The position numbers were made by a program, and so were the translations under genes. From Filosporella fistucella (lineage: Eukaryota; Ascomycota; Leotiomycetes; Helotiales), in assembly GCA_030077755.1 (NCBI GenBank), contig JAQJZZ010000014.1, positions 1,488,001-1,552,000 of the forward strand: a stretch of 64,000 bases of DNA, given 5' to 3'. The notes beneath the pieces are model-generated. The model was not told where the DNA came from and did no database searches. It was given only the letters and a program-made list of their open reading frames with translations. Positions 31,769 to 41,767 of the stretch are shown here, piece after piece. The stretch's first letter is position 1; every line of letters starts with the position of its first letter.

Positions 31769-34238
31769 TCAGTACACTGGCATCTTAATAGCATTGAAAT
31801 CGTAGAGCCAGCTGTCGATGGACGCTTGGTGATATTCACACGCCATGGTCGTGCCGTTATTACTCCAGATTGGCCTCAGAGGCCAACTACAGATCTGTTG
31901 TTCTTGACCAGCGAAGTCACCTTGAAGGACCGTAGAGTTCAATGTTATTGGTTCAATTCCGTTCTCCACCCAATCAATGAGGACTGCTAGGTTGGTTTGC
32001 GGGAAAGGACCATTTGGCTGAAGAGTATTCGTTGCGCAGCTGTATCTGCATCAGTATAGCGCTACAAGAAGATGATCGACGAGCAGCTCAGAAAATCTAG
32101 ATATAAACTGCTCGCTTACTCATGCCATGGTGTTGAGGAGGGATGGTTGACATACTGAGCAGCACCTGGAACAAGAAACAGGCGGTACCATTCTGCTTGA
32201 GCGGTATTGCTATCATTGTATGACATGTTTGGATACATGATGCTGCGGACCGATTCGTAATAGCGAACCGAGGAAGCAGCGGGAATGCTGTTATCAGACT
32301 CTCCGTGGAAATGCAATATTTTGCCGCCCGCGTTATGAAAGGGGCCCAGGTCAGGCCAGGTTGTCTGGAGAGTGTCTTCGTACATTTGCCATCCTTGAAT
32401 CATCCATTCTTTGAGAGTATCGTAGGTGACACCATCCAGAGAAGTGAGCGTTGAAGTGTTCTGTAATTCGAGAAATCGAGTTATCCATTCTCCGCCAAGT
32501 CCACTAATATTGACCTCCCACTTCAAGAAGTTAGTATACTTTTGAGTATTTGGAAATGATGGTGCAATATATGTGGAAAATAGACCTGGGGGAATATACG
32601 CAAGGTGGTCATGAAGGGCGAAAAAGAACAGAATGATTCATACTTACCGAATCTGTCTCCGAGTTATATTGAGTAGCACCATCATCGAACGTCGCTGTGG
32701 GTTGATAGGAAAGGTAAACTCTGTCCCCATTGGAATCATGGAGACCATCGACTGCAGCGAATTAGCACAGAAATTTGTCAACATTTTATCGGGCAAAGAT
32801 ACTGAAACCTGCTCAGAAGTTGATTCACAGAAAGGAGAATAACGGAAAAGGTTGCATACTAATGGCGTTCGCGACTGCAATGGCTTGAGCTGTTATTGTT
32901 CCATTCTGTGCTGGGGTAGCAGGCTTTGCCATTTGCCTTTTCCCAAACCCCGATGTAGCAGCAGCTGCAGCACATGAATACGGTGTACCAACTGTGGTGT
33001 TCAAATTGAAATTCAGCTTGCACAAATCAGACCTTGATACAACACCGTCTGTCTTCCCGTCCAGTGGATCGCATGCAGCTATTGTTAGATTAACAATCTT
33101 ATCGAATTCGCATTGAGGAGGGAAATATCCAATCGTGTTTTCGATCACGTTCGAGGTGAGATGGTTCACCTGCTGGAATCCGTATCTGAATGCAGGGGCA
33201 CCTATTGCTACACCGTCCCATTCGTCTGCAAATCGTTGAACTTGGGACCACCCTTCACGGCCACCTTCACTGCATCCTTGATAGCTAAGATTCGGTCAGC
33301 CTGCGAGAAGATCTAGCACCACCATTGCTTTCGGGTCGAGAGACATCCTCAACATTCTTCTATAATGATGTGTATTTGGACTGGAGGATTGGAAGTACAG
33401 AGCGACTGCAGACAGGAGTAATACTTACTATGAGTAAAGCCTAGATTCAGACATATTGAAAAATTGTTTGGTGAGTTGTTTGCCACTAAAGCCGCCATCA
33501 ATCAGCAAGATTCTAACAACAATGGCCTTAACTCCAGGTAGCTGGCAAGAATGGGTGGAGAATCTTGGGAGCAAGAAAGTGTATCTCTGGGTTACTACTC
33601 ACATCACACTCATCTCATGGTGAGCTTGGTACCCAAACATGAAGACTGACTGCCAATTGACAGTGTTATTAGCCAACAAGAAGGCCGTATCGAAGTCACT
33701 ATCAAACCCCCCAAATCCACCATCAGTAATACCAGCTGACGCACCATAAATTATACCTCCAGGCAGAGACTGACTGCCAGAGTTAATAGCAAGCCCACCT
33801 CCACCTGTAGAAAGGTAACGATTCTGGAAGTTGTCTGGAGTCGGAAGCCAGTAGGTTAGCAACACCTGGAATTTCAGTTGTCAGCGAGTTTCCGTACAGT
33901 CTCAAAACTCTATAATCACCAAACAAGTCTTCACAACCTTATCTGATAATGTCTAGAAGTAAGATGCTCACCCGATCGTTTAATCCGTCATGAGAATAAG
34001 CAAATGTGACATTGCAGTAATCGAAAGTTGCGTCTGGGTAGAAGGCTTGACCAGACACTGAGGTATTTGTGACAGCAGTTACAACAAGCGATGAAGTATC
34101 GATAGTAATTCCAGGATAGAAGCCAGTGGCAGGAATTGAAGATAGAGCATGCGACTGAGTACAAACATCATCCAAGGTCGCAGCACTTGCCAATGCAAAA
34201 GCAGTGATAGAAACGAACGCCCACCGGTGTGAAGGCAT
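31769..34238 (-). CDS. Secreted tannase/feruloyl-esterase family hydrolase
   Basis: A secreted serine esterase of the fungal tannase family, acting on plant phenolic esters (tannins or feruloylated sugars; which one cannot be told). Inferred exons are 34238-33972, 33865-33603, 33485-33429, 33284-32860, 32751-32648, 32520-32156 and 32039-31769; all phases match and give 583 residues. Residues 1-20 form a signal peptide (MPSHRWAFVSITAFALASAA). Markers are LSTGGGGLAINSG, YYQGCSEGGREGWSQVQRFA with the nucleophile Ser in CSEGG, a lid-domain Cys-rich part, and GGKILHFHGESDNSIPAASS with the likely catalytic Asp. The catalytic His-Cys pair (VPGAAHCATNT) exists only after removal of the 116-nt intron 32155-32040. 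The intron before exon 6 has a perfect TACTAAC branch site. Confidence 0.9.
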
Positions 34239-35175
34239 AATGAGCAAGATACCTAGGTGCGAGAGACAGGTAAGTGAATGTGTTTAAGGATAAGGAGGAA
34301 ATTTGACAGAGTACATGTAATGTTCTTATACTTCCTAGTTTATATCCTGCTGTGCTGTTTCTCGACACACATCATCTCCACAAAGTGGACATTCGAAAAG
34401 TGTACCCAAAGGAGACAAAGTTGTGGCCTCCCGCCTACCTTATCCCTGAACATCAACATCTCTCTTGATTAGAAGCCGTTCAAAAGTCACTTAGAGTAAG
34501 TTGTCACTAGACCCTGATGATATTATGCTTGTCAACTATAATAATATTGCTTCGATGATGAAGTAAACGTCATCTTAACCTCAAAGCCGGCGGCATTCTA
34601 GAACTGCCGATTATTTATCCAATTGAATAGTCTCCTCTGCTCCTACGTCCCCACACGAGATGTGGAGAGGAAGACTCTCTTTATCTACTAGAATAAATCG
34701 GGGCCGAGCAATAGCATACTCGGTCCCGAAGCTGTGAAGAAGCTGCATTTGATTCTTGAGAGTCGGGGTATAAGGGCAAAGATTCGCAAGGAGGAAATGT
34801 GAACGCGTTTTCTGATACTGCACACTGGATGCGTCCACTTCAAATGTTCAAGCCGAATTACTAGGTAGAAAGACTTATTCCGGGGATCTGAGGCTGAGCA
34901 AGGGGAGTGTTGTACAGTAAGTGTAGTCCAAGTGGCGGCCCTGAGAAGACCCTGGGCGTGCCTGCCGAGCCGAGCCTGCCTTGCCCTGAACCAAGTCAAG
35001 CAAGCGCACGTGCACTAGGCCCGGATGCAACCACGGCCCGGCGGGCGATCATCGGCTCAGAGAACTGAATCCTGAGGCACTAATACCCCCACTCAGACTT
35101 GGAGGGGCACCTCAGTGACGGGATTGTTGTTGAGATTTGCAGAATTGGAAAATATTTGAAGCAGCACCTTCAAAC
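34239..35175. promoter_or_regulatory. Divergent promoter region, tannase-family / PHO13-like
   Basis: About 940 bp between divergent starts. It presumably holds both promoters. No gene is supported. Confidence 0.45.
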
Positions 35176-36260
35176 ATGACATCACTTCCTCAACCGAAGC
35201 ACCTTACCGGTGATCAATCTGCAATTGATGAGTTCGTAGACAAATTTGACGTGCGTTAGTTGATCTTACATTGTTGTTAAAATAGCAAGACTGACTCGAC
35301 GTTCGCTGCTACAGGTTTTCCTCCTCGATTGCGATGGTACATTGAGCGACTTTGTTGGAAAAGCTATCACTGACATGTGATGACAGGAGTTCTTTGGTCA
35401 GGAGACCATCTTTTTCCCGGGACAGTCGAAACTTTGGATCTTCTGAGATCGAAGGGTATCTAAATCCAATACGTCCACATACTAGAGCTTGCTTACCTTA
35501 CGTAGGGAAACAGGTTGTGTTTGTCACAAATAACTCTACCAAATCTCGGATCGACTACCAGAAGAGGCTCTCTTCCATGGGAATACCTAGCAACGTCGAG
35601 GAAATTTTTGGTTCTGCCTACTCATCTGCAATTTACATCTCACGAATCTTGAAGCTGCCAGCACCAAAGAACAAAGTTTTTGTACTGGGCGAAATTGGAA
35701 TCGAGACAGAACTCAAGAGCGAGGGTGTAGAATTCATTGGGGGAACAGATCCAGCTTATAGACGCGATATTACACCCGAGGATTATAAAGGCATTGCAGA
35801 TGGCTCTATGTTGGATAATAATGTTGGAATAGTCCTTGCCGGCCTAGACTTCCACGTCAACTACCTCAAACTCTCAATCGCCTATCATTATCTATTGCGA
35901 GGAGCAAAGTTTCTTGTGACCAACACAGATAGCACTCTACCAAACAGCCACACTTTCTTTCCTGGAGCAGGATCAATCTCAATACCATTGGTGAATATGA
36001 TTGGGGAACAACCTACAGCATTGGGAAAACCCAATCAAGCGATGATGGACTCAATAGAGGGCAAATTTCAATTTGATCGAAGTAGGACATGCATGGTTGG
36101 AGATCGATTAGATACAGATATTCGATTCGGCATCGAAGGGAAACTTGGGGGCACACTCGCGGTGCTGACGGGAGTATGTAAGAAAGCGGATTGGGAGACC
36201 AAAGAGGCCCAGGTTGTGCCCGCTTACTACGTAGAGAAGTTGAGCGACTTGCTGGGTTAA
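35176..36260 (+). CDS. pho13: PHO13-type HAD phosphatase (4-nitrophenyl-/phosphoglycolate phosphatase)
   Basis: A 306-residue cytosolic HAD hydrolase. Homologues remove phosphoglycolate and other side products of glycolysis (metabolite repair). Exons are 35176-35250, 35315-35336 (22 nt only), 35387-35455 and 35506-36260, with phases that match. Splicing gives MTSLPQPKHLTGDQ at the start, the nucleophile motif VFLLDCDGVLWSGDHLFPGT, TLDLLRSKGKQVVFVTNNST (motif II Ser/Thr), GLDFHVNYLKLSIAYHYLLR, FLVTNTDSTLP, the motif III Lys in ALGKPNQAMM, and motif IV in MVGDRLDTDIRFG. The end HEAL-like region reads VPAYYVEKLSDLLG. Length and order are standard. The tiny exon 2 carries the catalytic Asp residues, so correct splicing is essential. 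Confidence 0.93.
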
Positions 36261-36883
36261 ATTTGCATCGAAGATTATAACTTCTCCTAGATCAAATCTA
36301 GCTAGATGTATGCTAGACAGCATGTAGAGCGTCTAAGATTTGTAGATATTTTAGACTGGGAACACAATTGATGGCAAACACAACAATACCTCGAGGCTAC
36401 TATGAACTTGGCATTGGTTGCCAGCTCTGATTTCCCTACTAGCCAACCAAGTCTTCTTCTTTAGAAAAGTAGGCTTGTCAGCCATATGCTGACGAAATGG
36501 CCATATTGAAAGTCGTGTTCGAAATTTGTGAAGTGTGTCTCAGTGGATTCGCCAAGGGGGTGCAATCAACGAGATTAAGTATCCTGCCAGACAGTGTAAG
36601 TCTGATATTGTCTTCGAGCACAATTACCTACCTATGTGGAGAATCTCACAAGGAGCAAAGGTGAGTCGGCATCTATGATGTCATTGGAGCCTCGGGACTG
36701 GGCAATTTCACCACTTCAAATTGCTCCAAAGCTGGAAATTCAGCACATGGTGCCCGGCACCAAACAAGTAACAAAGACGCATAGAGACAAGGCAGCATAA
36801 ACATGGTGGCCCATGTCGTGGCTCTAAATTCGGAGCAGTGACCTGTGGGCAAATTCAAGTTTGAGTCCAGATGGGTACCAATT

Positions 36884-36893
36884 GGGGGGGGGG
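36884..36893. repeat. Homopolymer G10
   Basis: Ten consecutive G on the plus strand, the longest G run noticed here. Confidence 0.9.
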
Positions 36894-37243
36894 TAGGACA
36901 AAAGCTTCGGGACGAATAACATCGCATATTTTTATGAACTGAACAAGTTGGAAAATCGAGTAGGCTAATATAATCCTGCAAGAGCGTTCCAGTTCTCGCA
37001 ATTACAATAAATAGTCAAAGCAGCCTCGACTAGCCCGATGATTAAAGCAGTCCTTAAAGATTTCCTTTCCTCGTTTGATTCTTGTCAAATAGATACTTCC
37101 CACCCGTACGTACAATTACCTATGAGCTCTCTCTCAATGCATACCATACCTACATGTCGTGCTCCAGATCCACAGTGAGTCGTCGATTGTCGATCAGAAA
37201 TTAGCGCAGACCCTGATTTTCCCGCATAGAAAGAACCCTGAAA

Positions 37244-37426
37244 ATGCAAACAATTTCAAGCATCAGACCAAGAAATTTCATATCCATACCAACGGCAGGC
37301 TCCACTAGTCGCTCCTCAAGGCCAATCAGAGCCATCCGGACCAAAACGTCCGGCGATAGTACACCAAGTCCAGGTCCAGCTTTAAGGCTTCCGAGAAGAA
37401 AAGCGAGGCGAGCGTCGCGAAAATAA
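37244..37426 (+). other. Possible upstream ORF / short basic peptide
   Basis: An ATG-initiated 60-codon frame (MQTISSIRPRNFISIPTAGS at its start), rich in Ser, Arg and Pro and ending in a strongly basic RRKARRASRK tail. It ends 55 nt before the ATG of the SET/MYND-like gene, so it may be an upstream ORF in that transcript. A separate tiny protein or chance is equally possible. Confidence 0.3.
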
Positions 37427-37481
37427 ATATTCTACAAAACCGCCCTCATTTTCCCTCTCCCAGTCATGTCAAAATTGAAAT

Positions 37482-39173
37482 ATGGACAGCGACCAGGAGG
37501 AAGAAACCCTATTCCTGCTCGAAAAACGCCAACGCATCACTGAGCAGCTCCTGGCCTTGCCCTACGACCTGATTGCCTACCTAGAGCGTGCCGCAATCCA
37601 TTCCGATTTGGGCTATCCAGATCTAGCAGCTGGTGATAGTTACAGAGCGCTCCTGCTCTGCGATGAATGCGCCAACGAAGGATTTGAGTACCACGAGAAG
37701 GCCTTGGAGACTCTTCGCTCCCGTTCCGCAGATGCAGTTCCCGCTGTGCTTCGGCGACAAGGGCTCAGCCGTGTCGATCTCCATGGCGGGGTAGAGGGCA
37801 TGAGTATAACTGAGGCAAATGAAGACGAAAGAATCTTACAGATTGTCCGGCTCGCATCGATAAGATGCTACCGCAATCTCGCAGTCAGCCTGCTTCTGTG
37901 CGGATGTCTAAAAAGCGCGTACGAGTATTGCTTAAGAGGCTTGGGTGTTGTACCAGATGATGAAGAGCTTTTGCAAGCCAAGGAGTACATTGAGAATATG
38001 GCCAAGAGAAGATTGAAAGTGGGTGAGGTGGATATAAATGAGCTGCCGGATCATGGACTGGTACGGCGCGAAATATACCCTTGGAATGATCACGAGCCAA
38101 ACAGGTTTTCCAAAAGTACCCTCGATTTGCTAAATGCACAGTTGGCAGAGTGCGCTCCGAATGTTGAAGTCAGAGTCACGGAGCTACCCACCCTTTTGGA
38201 ATCTGCAAGCAGGACAGATAATTACAGCATCATACCTACAAACAAGCAACTGGGCCTGTTCGCGAAATCTGATATCAGTCCCGGAGAGACTGTCCTCCAT
38301 GAGTTCTCCCTTTTGGCTGCAAATAATCGTTTGAAAGAATCACTCTGCGATGCGTGCAGCACTGAGCTACCTCCCCTCACCTCAGATAGTACTGTGGTTG
38401 GCTGTCCGGAGTGCGACGATATCATGTTCTGCAACGAAGATTGTCTCTCTAGAGCTCAGGAGGAGTATCATCCTGCAGTATGCGATAAGGACATTGACAC
38501 AATTGCTAAGGATCCTGATCCAAGAGAAAAACCATTTGCTCTCTATCTCCTACTCCTCTCGCGGTCTCTGGCGATGGCGGCAACTCAGGAGATCCATCCC
38601 CTGGACTTGAAGGAAGTCAAATACATCTGGGGTGATTTTTTGCCCACTTCTGCGAACGCAGTTCCCCTCTCTGTTGACGGCCCTCCTCCGCCGGTCTGGA
38701 CTTTGCCATTTTCATTTCAATACAACATATCAGGCCCCCTACACGTTCTTGAAAAGATGGATATCGACATCTTCGCTACGCTTGCGGAGTATGATCTATG
38801 GGTACTAAACACGCTGTACAGCAAATTTAGAGGCACTGCATCTGCCAGAGTCAACACTCGAAACGGCCACCCAGAAGTTGCAGCGGTTCATCCGCTTTGG
38901 TGTCTAGCGAACCATGATTGTGACCCAAATGTTCAATGGGAGTGGGGTGGAAGAATGAAGCTCTGGTGCAGGGATAAGAGGATCAACGGTCATCCTGGGG
39001 GGATCAAGAAAGGAGAGGAGATCTTAAACCATTATTGTGACATCGAGTTGAAGGTACAGGACAGGAGGGAATGGGCTCAGGGTAGTCTTGGTGGCTGGTG
39101 CATGTGTGTTCGATGCAGGACAGAAGCAGCAGAAGAGGCCGAGGCGAAATCGAAGATACCCAACGGACAGTGA
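37482..39173 (+). CDS. SET-domain protein with MYND-like zinc cluster
   Basis: A single-exon 563-residue protein of the fungal SMYD-like SET family, predicted to be a protein-lysine methyltransferase; the target is unknown. Residues about 20-200 form helical TPR-like repeats (DLIAYLERAAIHSDLGYPDL; CYRNLAVSLLLCGCLKSAYE). The SET part starts at NKQLGLFAKSDISPGETVLH (about 255). It is split by a Cys-rich MYND-like insert (SLCDACSTELPP, GCPECDDIMFCNEDCLSRAQ, YHPAVCD). The catalytic half reads AVHPLWCLANHDCDPNVQWE (NH-x-C-x-PN, the cofactor motif, with Asp in place of the usual Ser) and KKGEEILNHYCDIE. The post-SET cysteines are in GGWCMCVRC. The first ATG precedes MDSDQEEETLFLLEKRQRI. An upstream ORF may regulate it. 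Confidence 0.85.
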   Translation: MDSDQEEETLFLLEKRQRITEQLLALPYDLIAYLERAAIHSDLGYPDLAAGDSYRALLLCDECANEGFEYHEKALETLRSRSADAVPAVLRRQGLSRVDLHGGVEGMSITEANEDERILQIVRLASIRCYRNLAVSLLLCGCLKSAYEYCLRGLGVVPDDEELLQAKEYIENMAKRRLKVGEVDINELPDHGLVRREIYPWNDHEPNRFSKSTLDLLNAQLAECAPNVEVRVTELPTLLESASRTDNYSIIPTNKQLGLFAKSDISPGETVLHEFSLLAANNRLKESLCDACSTELPPLTSDSTVVGCPECDDIMFCNEDCLSRAQEEYHPAVCDKDIDTIAKDPDPREKPFALYLLLLSRSLAMAATQEIHPLDLKEVKYIWGDFLPTSANAVPLSVDGPPPPVWTLPFSFQYNISGPLHVLEKMDIDIFATLAEYDLWVLNTLYSKFRGTASARVNTRNGHPEVAAVHPLWCLANHDCDPNVQWEWGGRMKLWCRDKRINGHPGGIKKGEEILNHYCDIELKVQDRREWAQGSLGGWCMCVRCRTEAAEEAEAKSKIPNGQ

Positions 39174-39791
39174 AAGGAAGCCATTATCAATGGAAATTAG
39201 AAGAAAAATTACATAGAGGGTCAGCAAATGCTTAGAAATTACTGAACATGATCAACCCTAAGCTCTAACCCCGCACATGCACTTAAAAATCCTCTTTCTT
39301 TCATTGTTCTATTTACAATACCTGTGCGTTTGAAGTGGCCATTAAACAAAGACTCTTCAATGTTTCTACATCAACATACGCTGGTGGTGTATATCAGACG
39401 TTACTGTCCGTGATGCCCTGCAAGATGCGATACATGACACTCTACTCTACTTCTACAAGTTTGTTGACAATTTCTAAGTGCTATATTCTATCTTGTTTGT
39501 CACAATTTTCCCATGGTTGTATTAGTATTTTCCTCGCTTATTGCAAACCTTCTCGCTGCTCTAAGTTATTGCACTATCTACTCCAATCTTGGGGACTGGG
39601 AGTTGGGGGGACGAGGAGGCAGTTCTGATCAATAAATATAAGTTAAACATCAGATCTGAACAAAATAACCTGGCCCTAGAATGACGAGCAGCAATCTCCG
39701 AGGCGATTAATTAGAACATTTGATCGGGTGGTAGTTTCTTAATCATTTCATCCCCACAAATAATTCTTCCCAAAAAAATTCTTTGATATTT
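39174..39791. other. Intergenic region before tRNA
   Basis: Pyrimidine- and AT-rich. No supported gene. Confidence 0.5.
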
Positions 39792-39882
39792 TCCGACACG
39801 GGGAATCGAACCCCGGGCTCCGCCGAACTGTGAAGTTTGAAGTTCATGAGAGGGCGAAATGTTACCGTTACACCATATCGGA
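39792..39882 (-). tRNA. tRNA-Glu (anticodon CTC) with intron
   Basis: On the minus strand TCCGATA pairs with TGTCGGA (acceptor stem). The D arm GTGT/ACAT follows. The anticodon arm is TCGCC with loop C-T-CTC-A, interrupted after position 37 by a 21-22-nt intron and closed by GGCGG. The T arm is CGGGG-TTCGATT-CCCCG. The anticodon CTC reads Glu codon GAG. The intron site between positions 37 and 38 is canonical for eukaryotic nuclear tRNAs. All four stems form. Confidence 0.94.
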
Positions 39883-40303
39883 TGTGGTTGTGAAAGCTTG
39901 AGGAGCTACTTTATGTTATATATGAATCAAAAATACCGGGAAGTTGCAGAAATGTTGTGGGACTGAAAGCCGCAAACACAAATATGGAACCGAGACTCCG
40001 CCATGGCGAAGAAAGTTTCGCACCTGCACTCATTTATTCTAGTACTTGTACAAAATAACTTTTGCGAAGTCTTTTTAAAGCCTGTAATTAAATTTTGTCT
40101 TATTCCGCGGTATGATGAAGATGCTTTCTTTAGCAGATTACAAGATTTCTCTATCATATGCATGCGGATGAGAATCTGGAAAGTCCGAGTCCTTGCACAA
40201 TCGCCACCTAAATTTTGTGGAGGTTTCCATCTAAATAAGAGAAGGCATTTCAGATGAGACTTCCAAAAGTGTTTAAGTAGGCACGTCGATATCTATCTAA
40301 CTC
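39883..40303. other. Intergenic region, tRNA-Glu to secreted-protein gene
   Basis: The tRNA's 5' flank and the 3' flank of the secreted-protein gene. Nothing else is seen. Confidence 0.5.
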
Positions 40304-41110
40304 TTAAACGGTGATAGTATGCACATACTTCACCTTCCCGTCAACCACTCGAATCTCGTGACTATCCGGCATATTCCCAAGTGAATCAAAAGAGCATAAG
40401 ACATCAACAGAGCCCATCGTCTCATCGATAACGTATCGCCTATTTCCATTGTTCTTTGCAGATCCACCTCGTGGGAGAGAGCCACCACATGGCTTGTTCA
40501 ATCTTGACCCTTCAACACGCTCGCACTGGGTACCCCAGGGAATCGTGTCCGCCGCATTCTTGTCTGTCCACATATCGAGGTAAGCATCTCCAACTTTCTT
40601 GAGCAATGCTCTGTCTGGTCGTTTTATAGTATCTATGGTGCTCCAATCCTCCGCTTGTATATACCCAAGCGTTTTCTTTGCGTCGAAGAATAGTGACCCG
40701 GTTGTGGCAGCTATCGTATCAATCATAGCAATGGAGCTTGTATCGTTGTCTTTGTGACGGATTTGAGTAGCCAAAACATAGGGTTTGGAACCGGTACTAG
40801 AAATTATCATCGTATAACTGGCGCAAGCAACGGTATCGGCTGTCGATCTGTTCAAGTCGACTTTCAATGACTGGCTCAGTACACCTTTCTTAATGTCCGC
40901 AACCTTATTGTTCTCTTGGTATGTGAAATTTTCGCTGACAAGCTTCAGGCCATCGAGTTTCCCATTGATTTGTGCTGCAATGTAGCTATTTGCTGCTGAG
41001 AGAAGTCCATCGCGCGTACATTCAGCGTATATCGGGGCTGTAAATGCCACGGCCAAAAGAATTAAGGTGGTAAAACTGGCATTTTTTATTGTATACATGA
41101 CGCCAAACAT
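40304..41110 (-). CDS. Small secreted protein, DUF8021-like
   Basis: A single-exon 268-residue secreted protein. The signal peptide covers about residues 1-29 (MYTIKNASFTTLILLAVAFT then APIYAECT). The mature part begins CTRDGLLSAANSYIAAQING and continues with beta-strand-rich sequence, including LVSENFTYQENNKVADIKKG, TLGYIQAEDWSTI and VGDAYLDMWTDK. A cysteine pair lies in TQCERVEGSRLNKPCGGSL, and the end reads EIRVVDGKVKYVHTITV. Order and spacing resemble the fungal DUF8021 (NTF2-like) secreted proteins, with no proven enzyme activity. Starts at 41110 (MFGVMYT) or 41098 (MYTIKN) are both possible; the second gives a more typical signal peptide. A TATA-like box lies about 60 nt upstream. Confidence 0.78.
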   Translation of the reverse strand: MFGVMYTIKNASFTTLILLAVAFTAPIYAECTRDGLLSAANSYIAAQINGKLDGLKLVSENFTYQENNKVADIKKGVLSQSLKVDLNRSTADTVACASYTMIISSTGSKPYVLATQIRHKDNDTSSIAMIDTIAATTGSLFFDAKKTLGYIQAEDWSTIDTIKRPDRALLKKVGDAYLDMWTDKNAADTIPWGTQCERVEGSRLNKPCGGSLPRGGSAKNNGNRRYVIDETMGSVDVLCSFDSLGNMPDSHEIRVVDGKVKYVHTITV

Positions 41111-41767
41111 CAGACTTCTGAGGAAGAGGAGAAAATAACAAGACCGAGGTCGGAAAGAATGATAATCCCCTATATATCGGGAAGTCCGTTTATATAGATG
41201 CCGTGGTTGCGGATTTAGGCGGCCCTTGCTCATCTGGATATTTTCAAATTCCCCGCGCTTGACAAATGAAGGCATGACACCACTCTGATGCAACGATATA
41301 TTTTAGCCATCTGAGTATACTTTATATCATTTTATCCTGTAGAAGTACGCGTCGTCATGAATTCGATATCCCATAATGTGATAATCGACTTATTTGACTG
41401 ATAGATCGATGGGTTAAAGGGGCTTAAGCGAGCATCACGGCTCGCTCCTTATGTACGTCGAGCCGTCGAGCTAATTGTGCACCCTTGAACCAGAGTGAGA
41501 AGGAACCGGATAAGAATAGCGAATGCTCAATATTTTCCATTGTATTTGGGTGGGCGGCAACTTGGTTGAGGGGCTGAGATACTCTTTCAGACAAGACAAA
41601 GAAATCAGACAACAGATGCTGTCCAGTTTCGAGCGGATATTGATATGCTTTGCTAAAATCAAAGTACACCACTAGGGGTATGCGAGGCCATAATAAGTTT
41701 AAAGCCTCGGGTTTCAAGGCAGTAACAGCCTTGTTTTTGCATGCCATATGTTATTATAATTCGTGGT
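41111..41767. other. Intergenic region with one small unassigned frame
   Basis: Holds a 107-codon minus-strand ATG frame at 41424-41747 (start MACKNKAVTALKPEALNLLW) without a recognisable domain. It directly follows the neighbouring gene's 3' end. I cannot support it as a gene. Confidence 0.4.
41171..41178 (-). promoter_or_regulatory. TATA-like box of secreted-protein gene
   Basis: The minus strand reads GATATATA about 60-70 nt before the start codon, a usual TATA distance for a short leader. Confidence 0.4.

Larger units (their letters stand above)
36261..37481. other. Intergenic region upstream of SET/MYND-like gene
   Basis: Contains a G10 run and, at 37244-37426, a 60-codon basic plus-strand frame that ends 55 nt before the SET gene start. 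No larger gene is supported. Confidence 0.45.

Noticed and set aside
41424..41747. 107-codon minus-strand frame
   Set aside because: Ordinary length for a chance frame and no domain; not supported as a gene.
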